This document shows, one piece after another, positions 1-6,016 of a stretch of 6,318 bases of DNA. The position numbers and the translations under genes are program-made. Position 1 is the stretch's first letter. Every line of letters begins with the position of its first letter. The notes beneath the pieces were generated by a model. It did no database searches, was not told where the DNA came from, and saw only the letters and a list, made by a program, of their open reading frames with translations. Origin of the DNA: Methanomassiliicoccales archaeon (GTDB lineage Archaea; Thermoplasmatota; Thermoplasmata; Methanomassiliicoccales; JACIVX01); NCBI GenBank assembly GCA_024464195.1, contig JANHAK010000076.1, positions 1 to 6,318 on the forward strand, in the 5' to 3' direction.

Positions 1-841
1 ATTCTTCGACCGCTGAATCGAGGGCTTCGTCCATCGCTGATACAATGTCAAGGATGCTGACTCCGTCGAGAACCTCGAGGTCTCCAAACTCATTTACCTC
101 CTTTTCCACATGACGTAACGCCTTCCTCGATAAACTCAGCGTTTTCACTTCTCTCGCATAATCTGGAAGGTTATGAGCTTCATCGACAATGACCACCAGA
201 TCTGAAATGGGAACGGACATCCAATCGAGAAGCGTATCCCTGATAAATTGAACGAAGAAGTATGCATAAGGTGCCGTTACGACTGTTGCTTTTGAAGCTA
301 GCTCTTTTGCGAGTTCGTACGGACAGATACCCCTTCTATCACAATAATCCACAAATTCCTCCACAGTTGGGATGTCAGAGAACACATATCTTTCGATCTC
401 ATCAAAAGACGTGGCGATCGTTTGTTCGTAAAACCTGCATCCACCCTCAAGTTCATCGATTGTACGCCTCTTCTTTTCTGTACAAAGCTTTGAAAGTTCC
501 TCTGGCGTACCAGATCTCAGCTCAGGATCTCTTCGCGCAAGCGGGCAGGTACTTTGTCTTCCCTGAAGGCCAAGTCCGTAAACAGAGCGAATATCGTTGA
601 TTCGCCTCAGTTCTTTCAACACCTGTTGCTGCTGAGAATTTGTTCGTGTTAAATAGAGAATCTTCTTCTGGCTATCAAGCGATGCGCTCAAGCACCCTAC
701 AAGCGCACATATTGTTTTCCCGGTCCCCGTGCCAGATTCGATGATAATATGCTGCTTATTTCTTATCGCAGTGGCAATATCTTCGACCATTTCGCGCTGA
801 CCGGATCTCGGACGATATGGGAAAAGATCCATTTCATTCAT
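1..841 (-). CDS. XPD/Rad3-type ATP-dependent DNA helicase, N-terminal part (C-terminus beyond window)
   Basis: Superfamily 2 helicase of the XPD/Rad3/DinG group, expected to unwind DNA 5'-3' using ATP in repair. About 280 N-terminal residues are visible out of a usual 600-plus. A Q-motif-like start (PYRPRSGQREMV, near residue 8) is followed by Walker A ESGTGTGKT (35-43), motif Ia YLTRTNSQ (63-70) and the Walker B/DEAH box VIVDEAHN (217-224). Four cysteines in the family's Fe-S positions lie between them: Cys99 (TCPLAR), Cys120, Cys135 (GGCRFYE) and Cys173 (ICPYELA). That set separates XPD from plain DEAH helicases. An in-frame TAG sits 12 bases upstream of the ATG at 841, so the start is there or at the second Met (832). 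A weak AT-rich box at 853-862 would suit a leaderless start at 832. No Shine-Dalgarno is seen. The left window edge cuts off the second RecA domain. The gene is read in the same direction as the 946-1353 gene, 104 bases downstream of it. Confidence 0.93.
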   Translation of the reverse strand, partial: MNEMDLFPYRPRSGQREMVEDIATAIRNKQHIIIESGTGTGKTICALVGCLSASLDSQKKILYLTRTNSQQQQVLKELRRINDIRSVYGLGLQGRQSTCPLARRDPELRSGTPEELSKLCTEKKRRTIDELEGGCRFYEQTIATSFDEIERYVFSDIPTVEEFVDYCDRRGICPYELAKELASKATVVTAPYAYFFVQFIRDTLLDWMSVPISDLVVIVDEAHNLPDYAREVKTLSLSRKALRHVEKEVNEFGDLEVLDGVSILDIVSAMDEALDSAVEE

Positions 842-945
842 AATATCTGAGAGCTAAACAATACCCTTTCGGAGAGGTCATCGAAATTGCTGGTCAATTG
901 AGTAAATTAAAAACCAAACTACTCGAATCCAAACTTGAGAATAAC

Positions 946-1353
946 TCAATTTCTTTGCCAAACATCATCTGGAATTTCATCGTAAACCGAGTCGGTGTCA
1001 TTATCGAAATGCTTATTCGACCCGTTCATTTCAAGTAATTCAAGAATCCTCTCTTTTCTGAAAAGCCAGTAATGGATTCTCCATTCTCTTCCGTCATATA
1101 GCGTTGTTTCTTCCCGTTCAGTCGTCAAAATGCCTGTATCTTCAAGCATGTAAAAGGCATCCCTATCTTCGGGTTCGAGAATATTATCGATAATCCTTTC
1201 ACTATATCCAAAGAAATTCATAATGTGAGTGGCCATCGCCTTCGCTTGATCTTCAGGCATGCCATTCCTGTCGATGCTATTCCTAATTGCCTTAGCCAAA
1301 TCATCAACCGTAAATGTTGATGACTTACCGTTATTGCCGTTGTTAGGTGACAT
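946..1353 (-). CDS. Conserved archaeal protein of unknown function, possible winged-helix-like core (DUF6015-like?)
   Basis: Function unknown. The 135 residues divide into a Ser/Asn/Gly-rich N-tail (1-13), a helical part (14-60, with VDDLAKAIRNSIDRNGM and HIMNFFGYSERIIDNIL), a block PEDRDAFYMLEDTGILTTE (61-79), a probable beta hairpin around DGREWRIHYWLF (87-98), a short helix and an acidic tail rich in Asp (113-135). The order helix, 'LEDTGIL', then a two-stranded wing resembles winged-helix DNA-binding proteins; that is inference. From memory it resembles the family catalogued as DUF6015, common in Thermoplasmata, but this could not be searched. The start at 1353 is supported by GGAG 10 bases upstream. 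The next Met (residue 32) would drop the first helix. It is transcribed away from the thiamine-binding gene and towards the helicase, with which it may be cotranscribed. A run of five T in the minus-strand sequence just past the stop (near 909-913) could weaken read-through. Confidence 0.8.
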   Translation of the reverse strand: MSPNNGNNGKSSTFTVDDLAKAIRNSIDRNGMPEDQAKAMATHIMNFFGYSERIIDNILEPEDRDAFYMLEDTGILTTEREETTLYDGREWRIHYWLFRKERILELLEMNGSNKHFDNDTDSVYDEIPDDVWQRN

Positions 1354-1363
1354 GACAGGTCCG

Positions 1364-1367
1364 CTCC
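1364..1367 (-). promoter_or_regulatory. Possible ribosome binding site (GGAG) of the 135-residue protein
   Basis: GGAG on the minus strand, 10 bases before the ATG at 1353. It complements the conserved 3' end of archaeal 16S rRNA. It is a four-base match at slightly long spacing, so support is modest, but it favours the annotated start over the internal Met. Confidence 0.35.
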
Positions 1368-1433
1368 GTACGAAGTTAACAAGTTCCGAGAACTTTCTAC
1401 TAGAGAGAAGGTTGATTGAAATTTGGAGATTCT

Positions 1434-1444
1434 CTATTTAAACA
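1434..1444. promoter_or_regulatory. TATA-like box in the divergent control region
   Basis: CTATTTAAACA on plus reads TGTTTAAATAG on minus, so it resembles an archaeal TATA box in either direction. On the minus strand it would place a transcript start near 1410, about 57 bases before the 135-residue gene, which has an SD and so fits a leadered mRNA. On the plus strand it would start RNA near 1465, about 100 bases before the thiamine-binding gene. An imperfect inverted repeat at 1392-1412 (arms ACTTTCT and AGAAGGT) lies next to it and could be an operator or an RNA hairpin. All of this is inference from sequence shape. Confidence 0.35.
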
Positions 1445-1509
1445 TTTTGCGAGAGTCATCCTTTGAAATGGAGTTATTTCTACTAATATGGAGGAAGATT
1501 AGCTAAATT

Positions 1510-1569
1510 ATGAAAAAATCATCAGTTTTTTGTATCTCTATGTTCTATCAAAATTATGAGAAAGTATGA
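1510..1569 (+). other. Possible 19-codon upstream ORF overlapping the thiamine-binding gene start
   Basis: ATG at 1510 opens a short frame (MKKSSVFCISMFYQNYEKV) whose TGA (1567-1569) overlaps the downstream ATG at 1566 as ATGA. This is the geometry of translational coupling. The nearest SD-like sequence, GGAGG at 1490-1494, lies 15 bases upstream, too far to be convincing. It may be chance in AT-rich leader sequence. Confidence 0.2.
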
Positions 1570-1856
1570 TCGTCGAATTCAGCATTGTTCCAATAGGAAA
1601 GGGAGAAAGTCTGAGTGGGTTCGTGGCCGAATGCATTAAGATTGTGAAGGAGAGCGGCGTCAAGTATCAGCTTACACCGATGTGCACAATTCTCGAGGGC
1701 GAATACGATGAGGTCATGGAAGTTATCAAGAAATGCCACATGAAGATCATGAGCATGTGCGATCGTGCACTGACATCAATAAAAATCGATGATAGGAAAG
1801 GACGAAAAGATGCAATGACTGAAAAAGTGAAAAGCGTCAAAGAGAAGATCGAATGA
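1566..1856 (+). CDS. MTH1187/YkoF-type thiamine-binding family protein
   Basis: Small cytosolic protein of the MTH1187 family (PF01910, formerly DUF77). Members have a ferredoxin-like fold, assemble into oligomers and bind thiamine or related compounds; the cellular role is not settled. The 96 residues match the family's usual length of about 100. Signature pieces seen are the first strand with VPIGKGESLSGFVAE (8-22), the helix IKIVKESGVKYQL (24-36), PMCTILEGEYDEVMEVI (38-54) and TSIKIDDR (70-77). Family members usually read PMGT where this one has PMCT (Cys40), a small departure in the ligand-facing segment. The tail after 78 is Lys/Glu-rich. The ATG at 1566 gives the correct family N-terminus. 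There is no good SD directly upstream, so the message is leaderless-like, weakly initiated or coupled to the short frame ending at 1569. No TPP-riboswitch consensus was recognised in the 200 bases upstream. Confidence 0.93.
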   Translation: MIVEFSIVPIGKGESLSGFVAECIKIVKESGVKYQLTPMCTILEGEYDEVMEVIKKCHMKIMSMCDRALTSIKIDDRKGRKDAMTEKVKSVKEKIE

Positions 1857-1943
1857 ATACACTCCGTCAAACATTATATGGATGTATATGTGAGCGATGC
1901 GTTCCCGATTCTCCACGCCGCGTCAACATCCCTCATCCATGTA

Positions 1944-3023
1944 TTATGAGCGTAGTTCTTCGAAATCTTTCTCGATCGACTCAACGATCCGCTGTGCAAC
2001 ATTCCCATCTCCATATTGCACTGTTCTCGATGATCTAGGTCTTACACTGCAAATTGCATGGAGAATCTTCTCCTCGTCGGCACCAACAAGCACATTCCAT
2101 CCGTCTCTAACTGTCTCAATCCATTCAGTTTCTTCTCTCACGGTGACACATGGGACACCGAAATAGTATGCTTCTTTTTGAACCCCGCCTGAATCCGTCA
2201 CAATCGTCCTTGCGTATTTTTCAAGAGATGTAAATGCGATAAAATTCAGCGGAGGCAAAATTTTCACATTTCCAGACGAGTTAATCAAATCTTCTAAACC
2301 CCACAATCTAATACTCTTTGCTGTTCTCGGATGGAGCGGCAATAATACCTCAAGTTTGCAGTTCGAGAGTGCTCTGATGATCGCCTCAAGCCTCTCCTTC
2401 ACATCTGTATTCTCTTGCCGATGTATCGTTGCGAGAATGTAATTGTTCTCAGTAACTCCGAAATTCTGAAGGAGAGATTTTGATAATTTCTTTTCAACAC
2501 CTATCAGACATTGAATCATCGTATCTCCGACGACGTGAACTCTATTGACAATACCTTCTCGAGCAAGATTTTGTGCAGCAGTGTTGCTCGGACACAGAAA
2601 TATCGAGGAAATATGATCGGTGATGACTCTATTTATCTCCTCAGGCATTTTCATATTGAAAGAACGTAAACCCGCTTCCACGTGTGCGATCGGAATCAAC
2701 AATTTTGCGGCAGCGAGGGCGCCAGCAAGTGTTGAATTCGTGTCCCCGTAAACGATCACGAGATCTGGTTTCTCCTTAAGAAGGACTTCCTCGATCGCCA
2801 TGAGCATTCTCCCAGTCTGGTTGGCGTGACTTCCTGAGCCAATTTCCAGATTGTAGTCAGGATCGGGAATACTAAGCTCCTCAAAGAAGACCTTGCTCAA
2901 TTCGTAGTCGTAATGTTGCCCAGTGTGGATCAGCAAATGGTCATGTCTTTTCGAAATTTCGTTCTGAAGTGGCGCGACCTTGATAAATTGAGGACGCGCA
3001 CCAATGATCGAGGCGATTTTCAT
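1944..3023 (-). CDS. wecB: Non-hydrolysing UDP-N-acetylglucosamine 2-epimerase
   Basis: Interconverts UDP-GlcNAc and UDP-ManNAc in the cytosol, the first step towards UDP-ManNAcA for surface polysaccharide or glycoprotein sugars. It is 359 residues, normal for the family. Motifs in order: GARPQFIK (8-15), HTGQHYD (33-39), VYGDTNSTLAGALAA (91-105), HVEAGLRS (114-121), PEEINR (127-132), THRQEN-like IHRQEN (200-205), PLHPRT (229-234) and TDSGGVQKEA (276-285), ending with YGDGNVAQRI. The residues matching the catalytic set known from E. coli WecB (Asp95, Glu117, Glu131, His213) are Asp94, Glu116, Glu128/129 and His201, all present. The start is set at ATG 3023, because the family begins directly with 'MKIxxIxGxRPxxIK'. 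A TTG at 3068 would add 15 unconserved residues. It lies 66 bases after serA on the same strand and converges on the thiamine-binding gene. Not a hydrolysing (NeuC-type) enzyme as far as can be judged. Confidence 0.95.
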   Translation of the reverse strand: MKIASIIGARPQFIKVAPLQNEISKRHDHLLIHTGQHYDYELSKVFFEELSIPDPDYNLEIGSGSHANQTGRMLMAIEEVLLKEKPDLVIVYGDTNSTLAGALAAAKLLIPIAHVEAGLRSFNMKMPEEINRVITDHISSIFLCPSNTAAQNLAREGIVNRVHVVGDTMIQCLIGVEKKLSKSLLQNFGVTENNYILATIHRQENTDVKERLEAIIRALSNCKLEVLLPLHPRTAKSIRLWGLEDLINSSGNVKILPPLNFIAFTSLEKYARTIVTDSGGVQKEAYYFGVPCVTVREETEWIETVRDGWNVLVGADEEKILHAICSVRPRSSRTVQYGDGNVAQRIVESIEKDFEELRS

Positions 3024-3046
3024 TAATAGTGAAAATGAAAGTCCTT

Positions 3047-3056
3047 GTAATACATT
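3047..3056 (-). promoter_or_regulatory. Weak TATA-like box upstream of wecB
   Basis: AATGTATTAC on the minus strand is centred about 28 bases before the wecB ATG. This spacing fits an archaeal promoter producing a leaderless mRNA, and no usable SD precedes that ATG (AAGGA lies about 18 bases away). The match to the TATA consensus is poor, so wecB may instead be read through from serA. Confidence 0.25.
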
Positions 3057-3089
3057 TTCCGACGTCAACCGTTTGAATTCGATCGTCGA

Positions 3090-4697
3090 TCAGAAGAACA
3101 TATATTCTCTCGGTTTCAGTTTACTCAGTGCGATAAACCTGACCTCATGGAATTCTCCGAGACGTTTGATCTCATTGAGGACCTCCGCCGGTACTGGATC
3201 GTCAACAGTGAGCAGCATGAGTGCCCGACCGCCTTTGTTCTCGCGTCCAACGCCCATCCTCGCAATATTGATTCCTCTGCTGCCAAGAATTGTACCGACC
3301 TTCCCGATGACGCCAGGAATATCGCTATGCGTGGTCATGATGAAATCACCCTCTAACGGAAGGTCGACATCGAAAGAGTCAATACCTAGGAGTCTCGGTT
3401 CATTCGTTGGGAAGGCAGTACCACGGACTTCCCGTTTGACACCATCTGAATGAATCCTTACATTAATCGTGTTGAAATACTGAGATGTTTCTTCCACTTT
3501 CGACTCTATGACCTGAATGCCTTTCTCCTTTGCAATTACCTGCGCGTTAATGATATTCGTGTTTTCTCCGGTGATATTCGATAGGACACCGATCAATGCA
3601 GAAATCGTCAGCATTTTCGTATCAAGTGTTGCGAGTTCGCCTGAGTAAGAGACTTCAATTCTTCTTATTGGTCCGTCGACCAGCTGGAATGCAAATGCGC
3701 CAAGTTTCTCCGCAACAGAGATGAATGGAATGACCTTCTGGTCGAGTCGACCAATTGGCGCGTTAACAGCGTTCGTGATCTTGTGTTCCGTCAAAAAGAG
3801 CTTTACATGCTCTGCCATTTCAAGTGAAACTCTTTCCTGCGCCTCCCTTGTCGATGCTCCAAGATGTGGTGTTGTGACGATATTTGGCAATTCAAGAAGT
3901 TTTGAACCGATCGGGGGTTCCTTCTCGAAAACGTCGAGCGCAGCGCCAGCGATTCTCCTCGCCTTCAGCGCTTCATATAGAGCTTCCTCGTCGATAATAC
4001 CCCCTCTTGCGCAGTTGACAAGCATTGCCGTTGGCTTCATTAAATTGATCTGATCCTTGCCAATTAGATGATAAGTTGACGGCGTCAATGGTGCATGGAT
4101 CGTCACGATATCCGCTTCCTCAAGCGCTTTATCGAGTGGTAACAGCCGAACGCCAACCTTCACTGCGGTTTCAGGTGATATGAATGGATCATATCCGATT
4201 AATCTCATCTGGAATGCCTTCGCACGCTTCGCAACCTCCGCCCCAACCCGACCAATACCGATAATCGCCAGAGTCTTTCCGCTGAGCTCAATGCCCGTGA
4301 ACTTGCTCCTCTCCCATTTTCCGCTCTTCAGCGAGGCGTCGGCCCATACGATATTTCTCGCGAGTGCCAGAATCATTGCCATTGTGTGTTCAGCGGCCGA
4401 GATGATATTGGCGGAGGGGGTATTCATGACAAGAATGCCTTTCATGGTCGCATACTCAACATCGACGTTGTCGACACCGACGCCTGCGCGACCGATGACT
4501 TTGAGATTCTTACCCGCGTCGATTACATCCCTTGTGATCTTAGTGCCGCTTCGGATAATGATGCCATCATATTCATGTATGATTTTAATTAGATCTTCAT
4601 GACTAATATTCGGTCTAACATCGACTTCTACTTTCGAATCCCGACGCAGTATTTCGAGACCTTCTTTCGAAATTTCATCTGTAACGAGTATCTTCAT
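3090..4697 (-). CDS. serA: D-3-phosphoglycerate dehydrogenase, long form with C-terminal ACT domain
   Basis: NAD-dependent oxidation of 3-phosphoglycerate to 3-phosphohydroxypyruvate, the committed step of serine synthesis, in the cytosol. At 535 residues it matches the long (type I) form: catalytic and nucleotide-binding domains (about 1-310), an intervening domain (about 315-445) and an ACT domain (about 450-525). Seen are the glycine-rich loop GIGRVG (147-152), the ribose-binding acid in GYDPF (Asp170), NCARGGIIDE with Arg231, LDVFEKEPP with Glu260 and PHLGAST with His278. Arg/Glu/His is the family's catalytic triad. The ACT segment has THSDIPGVIGKVGTIL and GINIARM, the effector-binding type, so feedback by serine is plausible but not shown. 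A tail of about ten residues (LKPREYMFF) follows the ACT domain. The ATG at 4697 shares ATGA with the stop of the upstream aminotransferase gene, implying one mRNA and coupled translation. Confidence 0.97.
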   Translation of the reverse strand: MKILVTDEISKEGLEILRRDSKVEVDVRPNISHEDLIKIIHEYDGIIIRSGTKITRDVIDAGKNLKVIGRAGVGVDNVDVEYATMKGILVMNTPSANIISAAEHTMAMILALARNIVWADASLKSGKWERSKFTGIELSGKTLAIIGIGRVGAEVAKRAKAFQMRLIGYDPFISPETAVKVGVRLLPLDKALEEADIVTIHAPLTPSTYHLIGKDQINLMKPTAMLVNCARGGIIDEEALYEALKARRIAGAALDVFEKEPPIGSKLLELPNIVTTPHLGASTREAQERVSLEMAEHVKLFLTEHKITNAVNAPIGRLDQKVIPFISVAEKLGAFAFQLVDGPIRRIEVSYSGELATLDTKMLTISALIGVLSNITGENTNIINAQVIAKEKGIQVIESKVEETSQYFNTINVRIHSDGVKREVRGTAFPTNEPRLLGIDSFDVDLPLEGDFIMTTHSDIPGVIGKVGTILGSRGINIARMGVGRENKGGRALMLLTVDDPVPAEVLNEIKRLGEFHEVRFIALSKLKPREYMFF

Positions 4698-5758
4698 GTC
4701 AACGCCTCCAGTACTTCATCCATTGCTTTCAGAAGTTCCTCAATTTCCTTCACAGTGAGATCGCCCATGTGTCCGATCCGGAAAGTTGAATCTTTGATTT
4801 TCCCATAGCCGGGCGAAATCTCGAAACCTTTCTTCCCGAGCCCCTCCTGCAATTGATCAAATTTGAGATTTCCCTTTGAAATCACGGTGATCGTGTCCGA
4901 TCTGCATCCCTCCTCGGCAAAAAGGGAGAACTTTCTTGCAGCCCATGACCTCACGGCTTCTGCCATTGCCCTGTGTCTCTCATACCTCTGTTTCATCCCT
5001 TCCCTCAGAATTCTTTCAAGCTGGAAATCGAGAGCATACATCAATGAGATCGGCGGAGTCGTTACTGGCAGATTCTTGTCTGCAAACTTTTTCATTTCAA
5101 GTAGATCGAAGTAATAACCCCTGTTCTCCACGCTTTTTGCTTTTTCAAGTAACCTCTCGCTGACGCAGATTATGGCAAGGCCAGGCGGAAGTGCAAGTGC
5201 TTTCTGAGTCCCGAACACAACCGCATCCGCGTCCAGAGATCTCAATTTGAGATCGATACCAAACGCAGCGGTCACTGCATCGATAAAGATAAGAGGATCA
5301 CATTTCGCGCGAATCGCATTAATGACATCATCGAGGGGATTGAAAACGCCAGTTGAGCTTTCATTGGCAACGATAGTTACCGCCTCGACGTCCTCTTGCA
5401 GAACGCCACATACAAAATCGCCTCTGGCTGCTTTACCCCAAGGTACCTCAATTTTCTGCACCGTTTTATTATTTAATGAACCGATCAATTGCCAGCGTTC
5501 CCCAAAGGCACCGTTTGATATGCCAGCCATCTTCTTGCTAACGCCACATCTCACACAAGCTTCAAGAAGACCAGTTGATGATGATGGCGCTATTAGTATA
5601 TCCATATCTATCTCCAAAGCCTTCCGAATTTTCTCGACGATGCTTTCTTGAAGATATTCGTAATCTTTACCTCGATGCACGATCATTGGTCGTGTCATCG
5701 CTTCCAGGACTTCTCGTCGAACCTCGACAGGGCCTACAGTAAACAACTTACGATACAC
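4694..5758 (-). CDS. Class V PLP-dependent aminotransferase, probable phosphoserine (3-phosphohydroxypyruvate) aminotransferase
   Basis: Fold-type I, class V aminotransferase of the alanine-glyoxylate/serine-pyruvate group. Counted from the GTG at 5758 (354 residues): an N-terminal LFTVGPVEVRREVLEAM, SSSTGLLEA (PLP phosphate region), ANESSTGV (131-138), FIDAVTAAFG with PLP-nitrogen Asp160, FGTQKALALPPG with Schiff-base Lys186, and a C-terminal FRIGHMGD with the substrate-carboxylate Arg327. Known relatives use glyoxylate, pyruvate or serine, and some archaeal ones serve serine synthesis. Coupling to serA suggests it makes phosphoserine from phosphohydroxypyruvate; this is inferred from context, not motif. 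No ATG lies near the N-terminus, and an in-frame TGA at 5789-5791 limits the start. GTG 5758 is chosen because GGGGGTG ends three bases before it. GTG 5764 (two residues longer, GGAG 11 bases upstream) is the alternative. It could also be a true alanine-glyoxylate aminotransferase. Confidence 0.92.
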   Translation of the reverse strand: MYRKLFTVGPVEVRREVLEAMTRPMIVHRGKDYEYLQESIVEKIRKALEIDMDILIAPSSSTGLLEACVRCGVSKKMAGISNGAFGERWQLIGSLNNKTVQKIEVPWGKAARGDFVCGVLQEDVEAVTIVANESSTGVFNPLDDVINAIRAKCDPLIFIDAVTAAFGIDLKLRSLDADAVVFGTQKALALPPGLAIICVSERLLEKAKSVENRGYYFDLLEMKKFADKNLPVTTPPISLMYALDFQLERILREGMKQRYERHRAMAEAVRSWAARKFSLFAEEGCRSDTITVISKGNLKFDQLQEGLGKKGFEISPGYGKIKDSTFRIGHMGDLTVKEIEELLKAMDEVLEALT

Positions 5759-5761
5759 GGA

Positions 5762-5768
5762 CACCCCC
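5762..5768 (-). promoter_or_regulatory. Ribosome binding site deciding the GTG start of the aminotransferase
   Basis: GGGGGTG on the minus strand can pair along seven bases with the archaeal anti-SD (CACCUCC), with one G-U wobble. It ends three bases before GTG 5758, and its G-run ends five bases before it. It would overlap, and so cannot serve, GTG 5764. This is the reason for the shorter start. Confidence 0.45.
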
Positions 5769-5788
5769 CAGAATTCTCCGCACGACGC

Positions 5789-5818
5789 TCAGGACCGCGC
5801 GGGGAAAGCGGAGGGCAT
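5789..5818 (-). other. Possible nine-codon leader minigene
   Basis: ATG 5818 is preceded by a consensus GGAGG (5829-5833) at 10-base spacing and encodes MPSAFPARS, ending at TGA 5789-5791, 30 bases before GTG 5758. Two of the nine codons are Ser. Both the SD and the start codon lie inside the hairpin 5810-5833. A leader peptide sensing serine is possible in principle; the sequence shows only the geometry. Confidence 0.2.
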
Positions 5819-5833
5819 CCGTGATGCTCCTCC
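5810..5833 (-). promoter_or_regulatory. Strong hairpin in the serine-operon leader, burying GGAGG
   Basis: Read on the minus strand: arm GGAGG, a bulged A, arm GCATC, loop ACG, then GATGC and CCTCC. This gives ten Watson-Crick pairs with one bulge, and a G-U and a G-C pair could extend the base. It lies 52 bases before the aminotransferase GTG. A second small hairpin (arms GCTGG and TCAGC, 5857-5870) and the palindrome CCGCGCGG (about 5795-5802) are on either side. Transcription from the TATA-like box near 6011 would include all three. The DNA is also symmetric enough to be a protein operator. Confidence 0.45.
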
Positions 5834-6006
5834 ACATCCGCATCCCGATCCAGAGCTGATCGACCAGCAACCGCAAGAATTCATTCGAAAACTCAAAATC
5901 CCTATGCTTGGCGAGTCTTTGCTGCGCGCTATCGAGATCAAGTCGATTCTTGAAATGCCAAGCATGACACTTAATAACATTGTGATGCCTGTATCGAAAA
6001 TGTCCC

Positions 6007-6016
6007 GATATAAAAC
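6007..6016 (-). promoter_or_regulatory. TATA-like box, probable promoter of the aminotransferase-serA operon
   Basis: GTTTTATATC on the minus strand is the best archaeal TATA match upstream of the operon. A start about 26 bases downstream would be near 5985, giving a leader of roughly 225 bases that contains the hairpin at 5810-5833. The reverse reading (GATATAAAAC) could in principle drive plus-strand transcription. Another AT-rich candidate is CTTATTTATTATC on minus at about 6112-6124. Confidence 0.4.

Larger units (their letters stand above)
5748..5843 (-). other. Possible 31-codon ORF overlapping the aminotransferase start
   Basis: From ATG 5843 a frame shifted relative to the aminotransferase runs 31 codons to a TAA at 5748-5750, overlapping the GTG-started gene by 11 bases. 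It begins MRMWRSITDALRFPRAV and ends RRILGGVRVS: basic, with alternating hydrophobics, like an amphipathic helix. TTG codons at 5876 and 5870 could extend it, and the frame stays open upstream to a TGA near 6045 without an ATG or GTG. Third positions are GC-rich, but so is the whole stretch, and the same bases form a strong hairpin. Chance is a serious alternative. Confidence 0.18.

Noticed and set aside
262..600. Plus-strand 112-codon frame inside the helicase gene
   Set aside because: It is antisense to the XPD coding sequence with its Walker A, Fe-S cysteines and DEAH box, and has no recognisable domain.
844..1041. Plus-strand open frame with a Lys/Leu-rich, protein-like stretch (SKLKTKLLESKLENN)
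   Set aside because: No start codon except a TTG without an SD, and most of it runs antisense to the better supported 135-residue gene. It shows how easily AT-rich spacers give natural-looking peptides.
1442..1565. TPP riboswitch before the thiamine-binding gene
   Set aside because: None of the conserved TPP-aptamer segments (such as CUGAGA or the ACCUGAUCUGG region) is present.
1878..1940. Inverted repeat ATGGATG/CATCCAT in the convergent gap as a terminator
   Set aside because: Seven pairs with a loop of about 49 bases and no T-run on either strand; too weak to call.
1853..2038. Plus-strand 61-codon frame starting by ATGA overlap with the thiamine-binding gene, containing CICERC
   Set aside because: Half of it is antisense to the wecB C-terminus, it resembles no family I know, and no SD or coupling context supports it beyond the chance overlap.
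5789..5980. Minus-strand 63-codon frame placed at leaderless distance from the TATA-like box at 6007-6016
   Set aside because: The start spacing is suggestive, but the Ser/Gly/Cys-rich composition (SSGSGCGCGGAS) looks like chance. Only its last nine codons have a ribosome binding site, and these are reported as a possible minigene.
5765..5985. Structural RNA gene (tRNA, SRP RNA, RNase P RNA) in the GC-rich leader
   Set aside because: No TTCGAATC-type T-loop, no SRP S-domain motif and no RNase P conserved blocks were recognised; hairpins alone do not identify an RNA gene.
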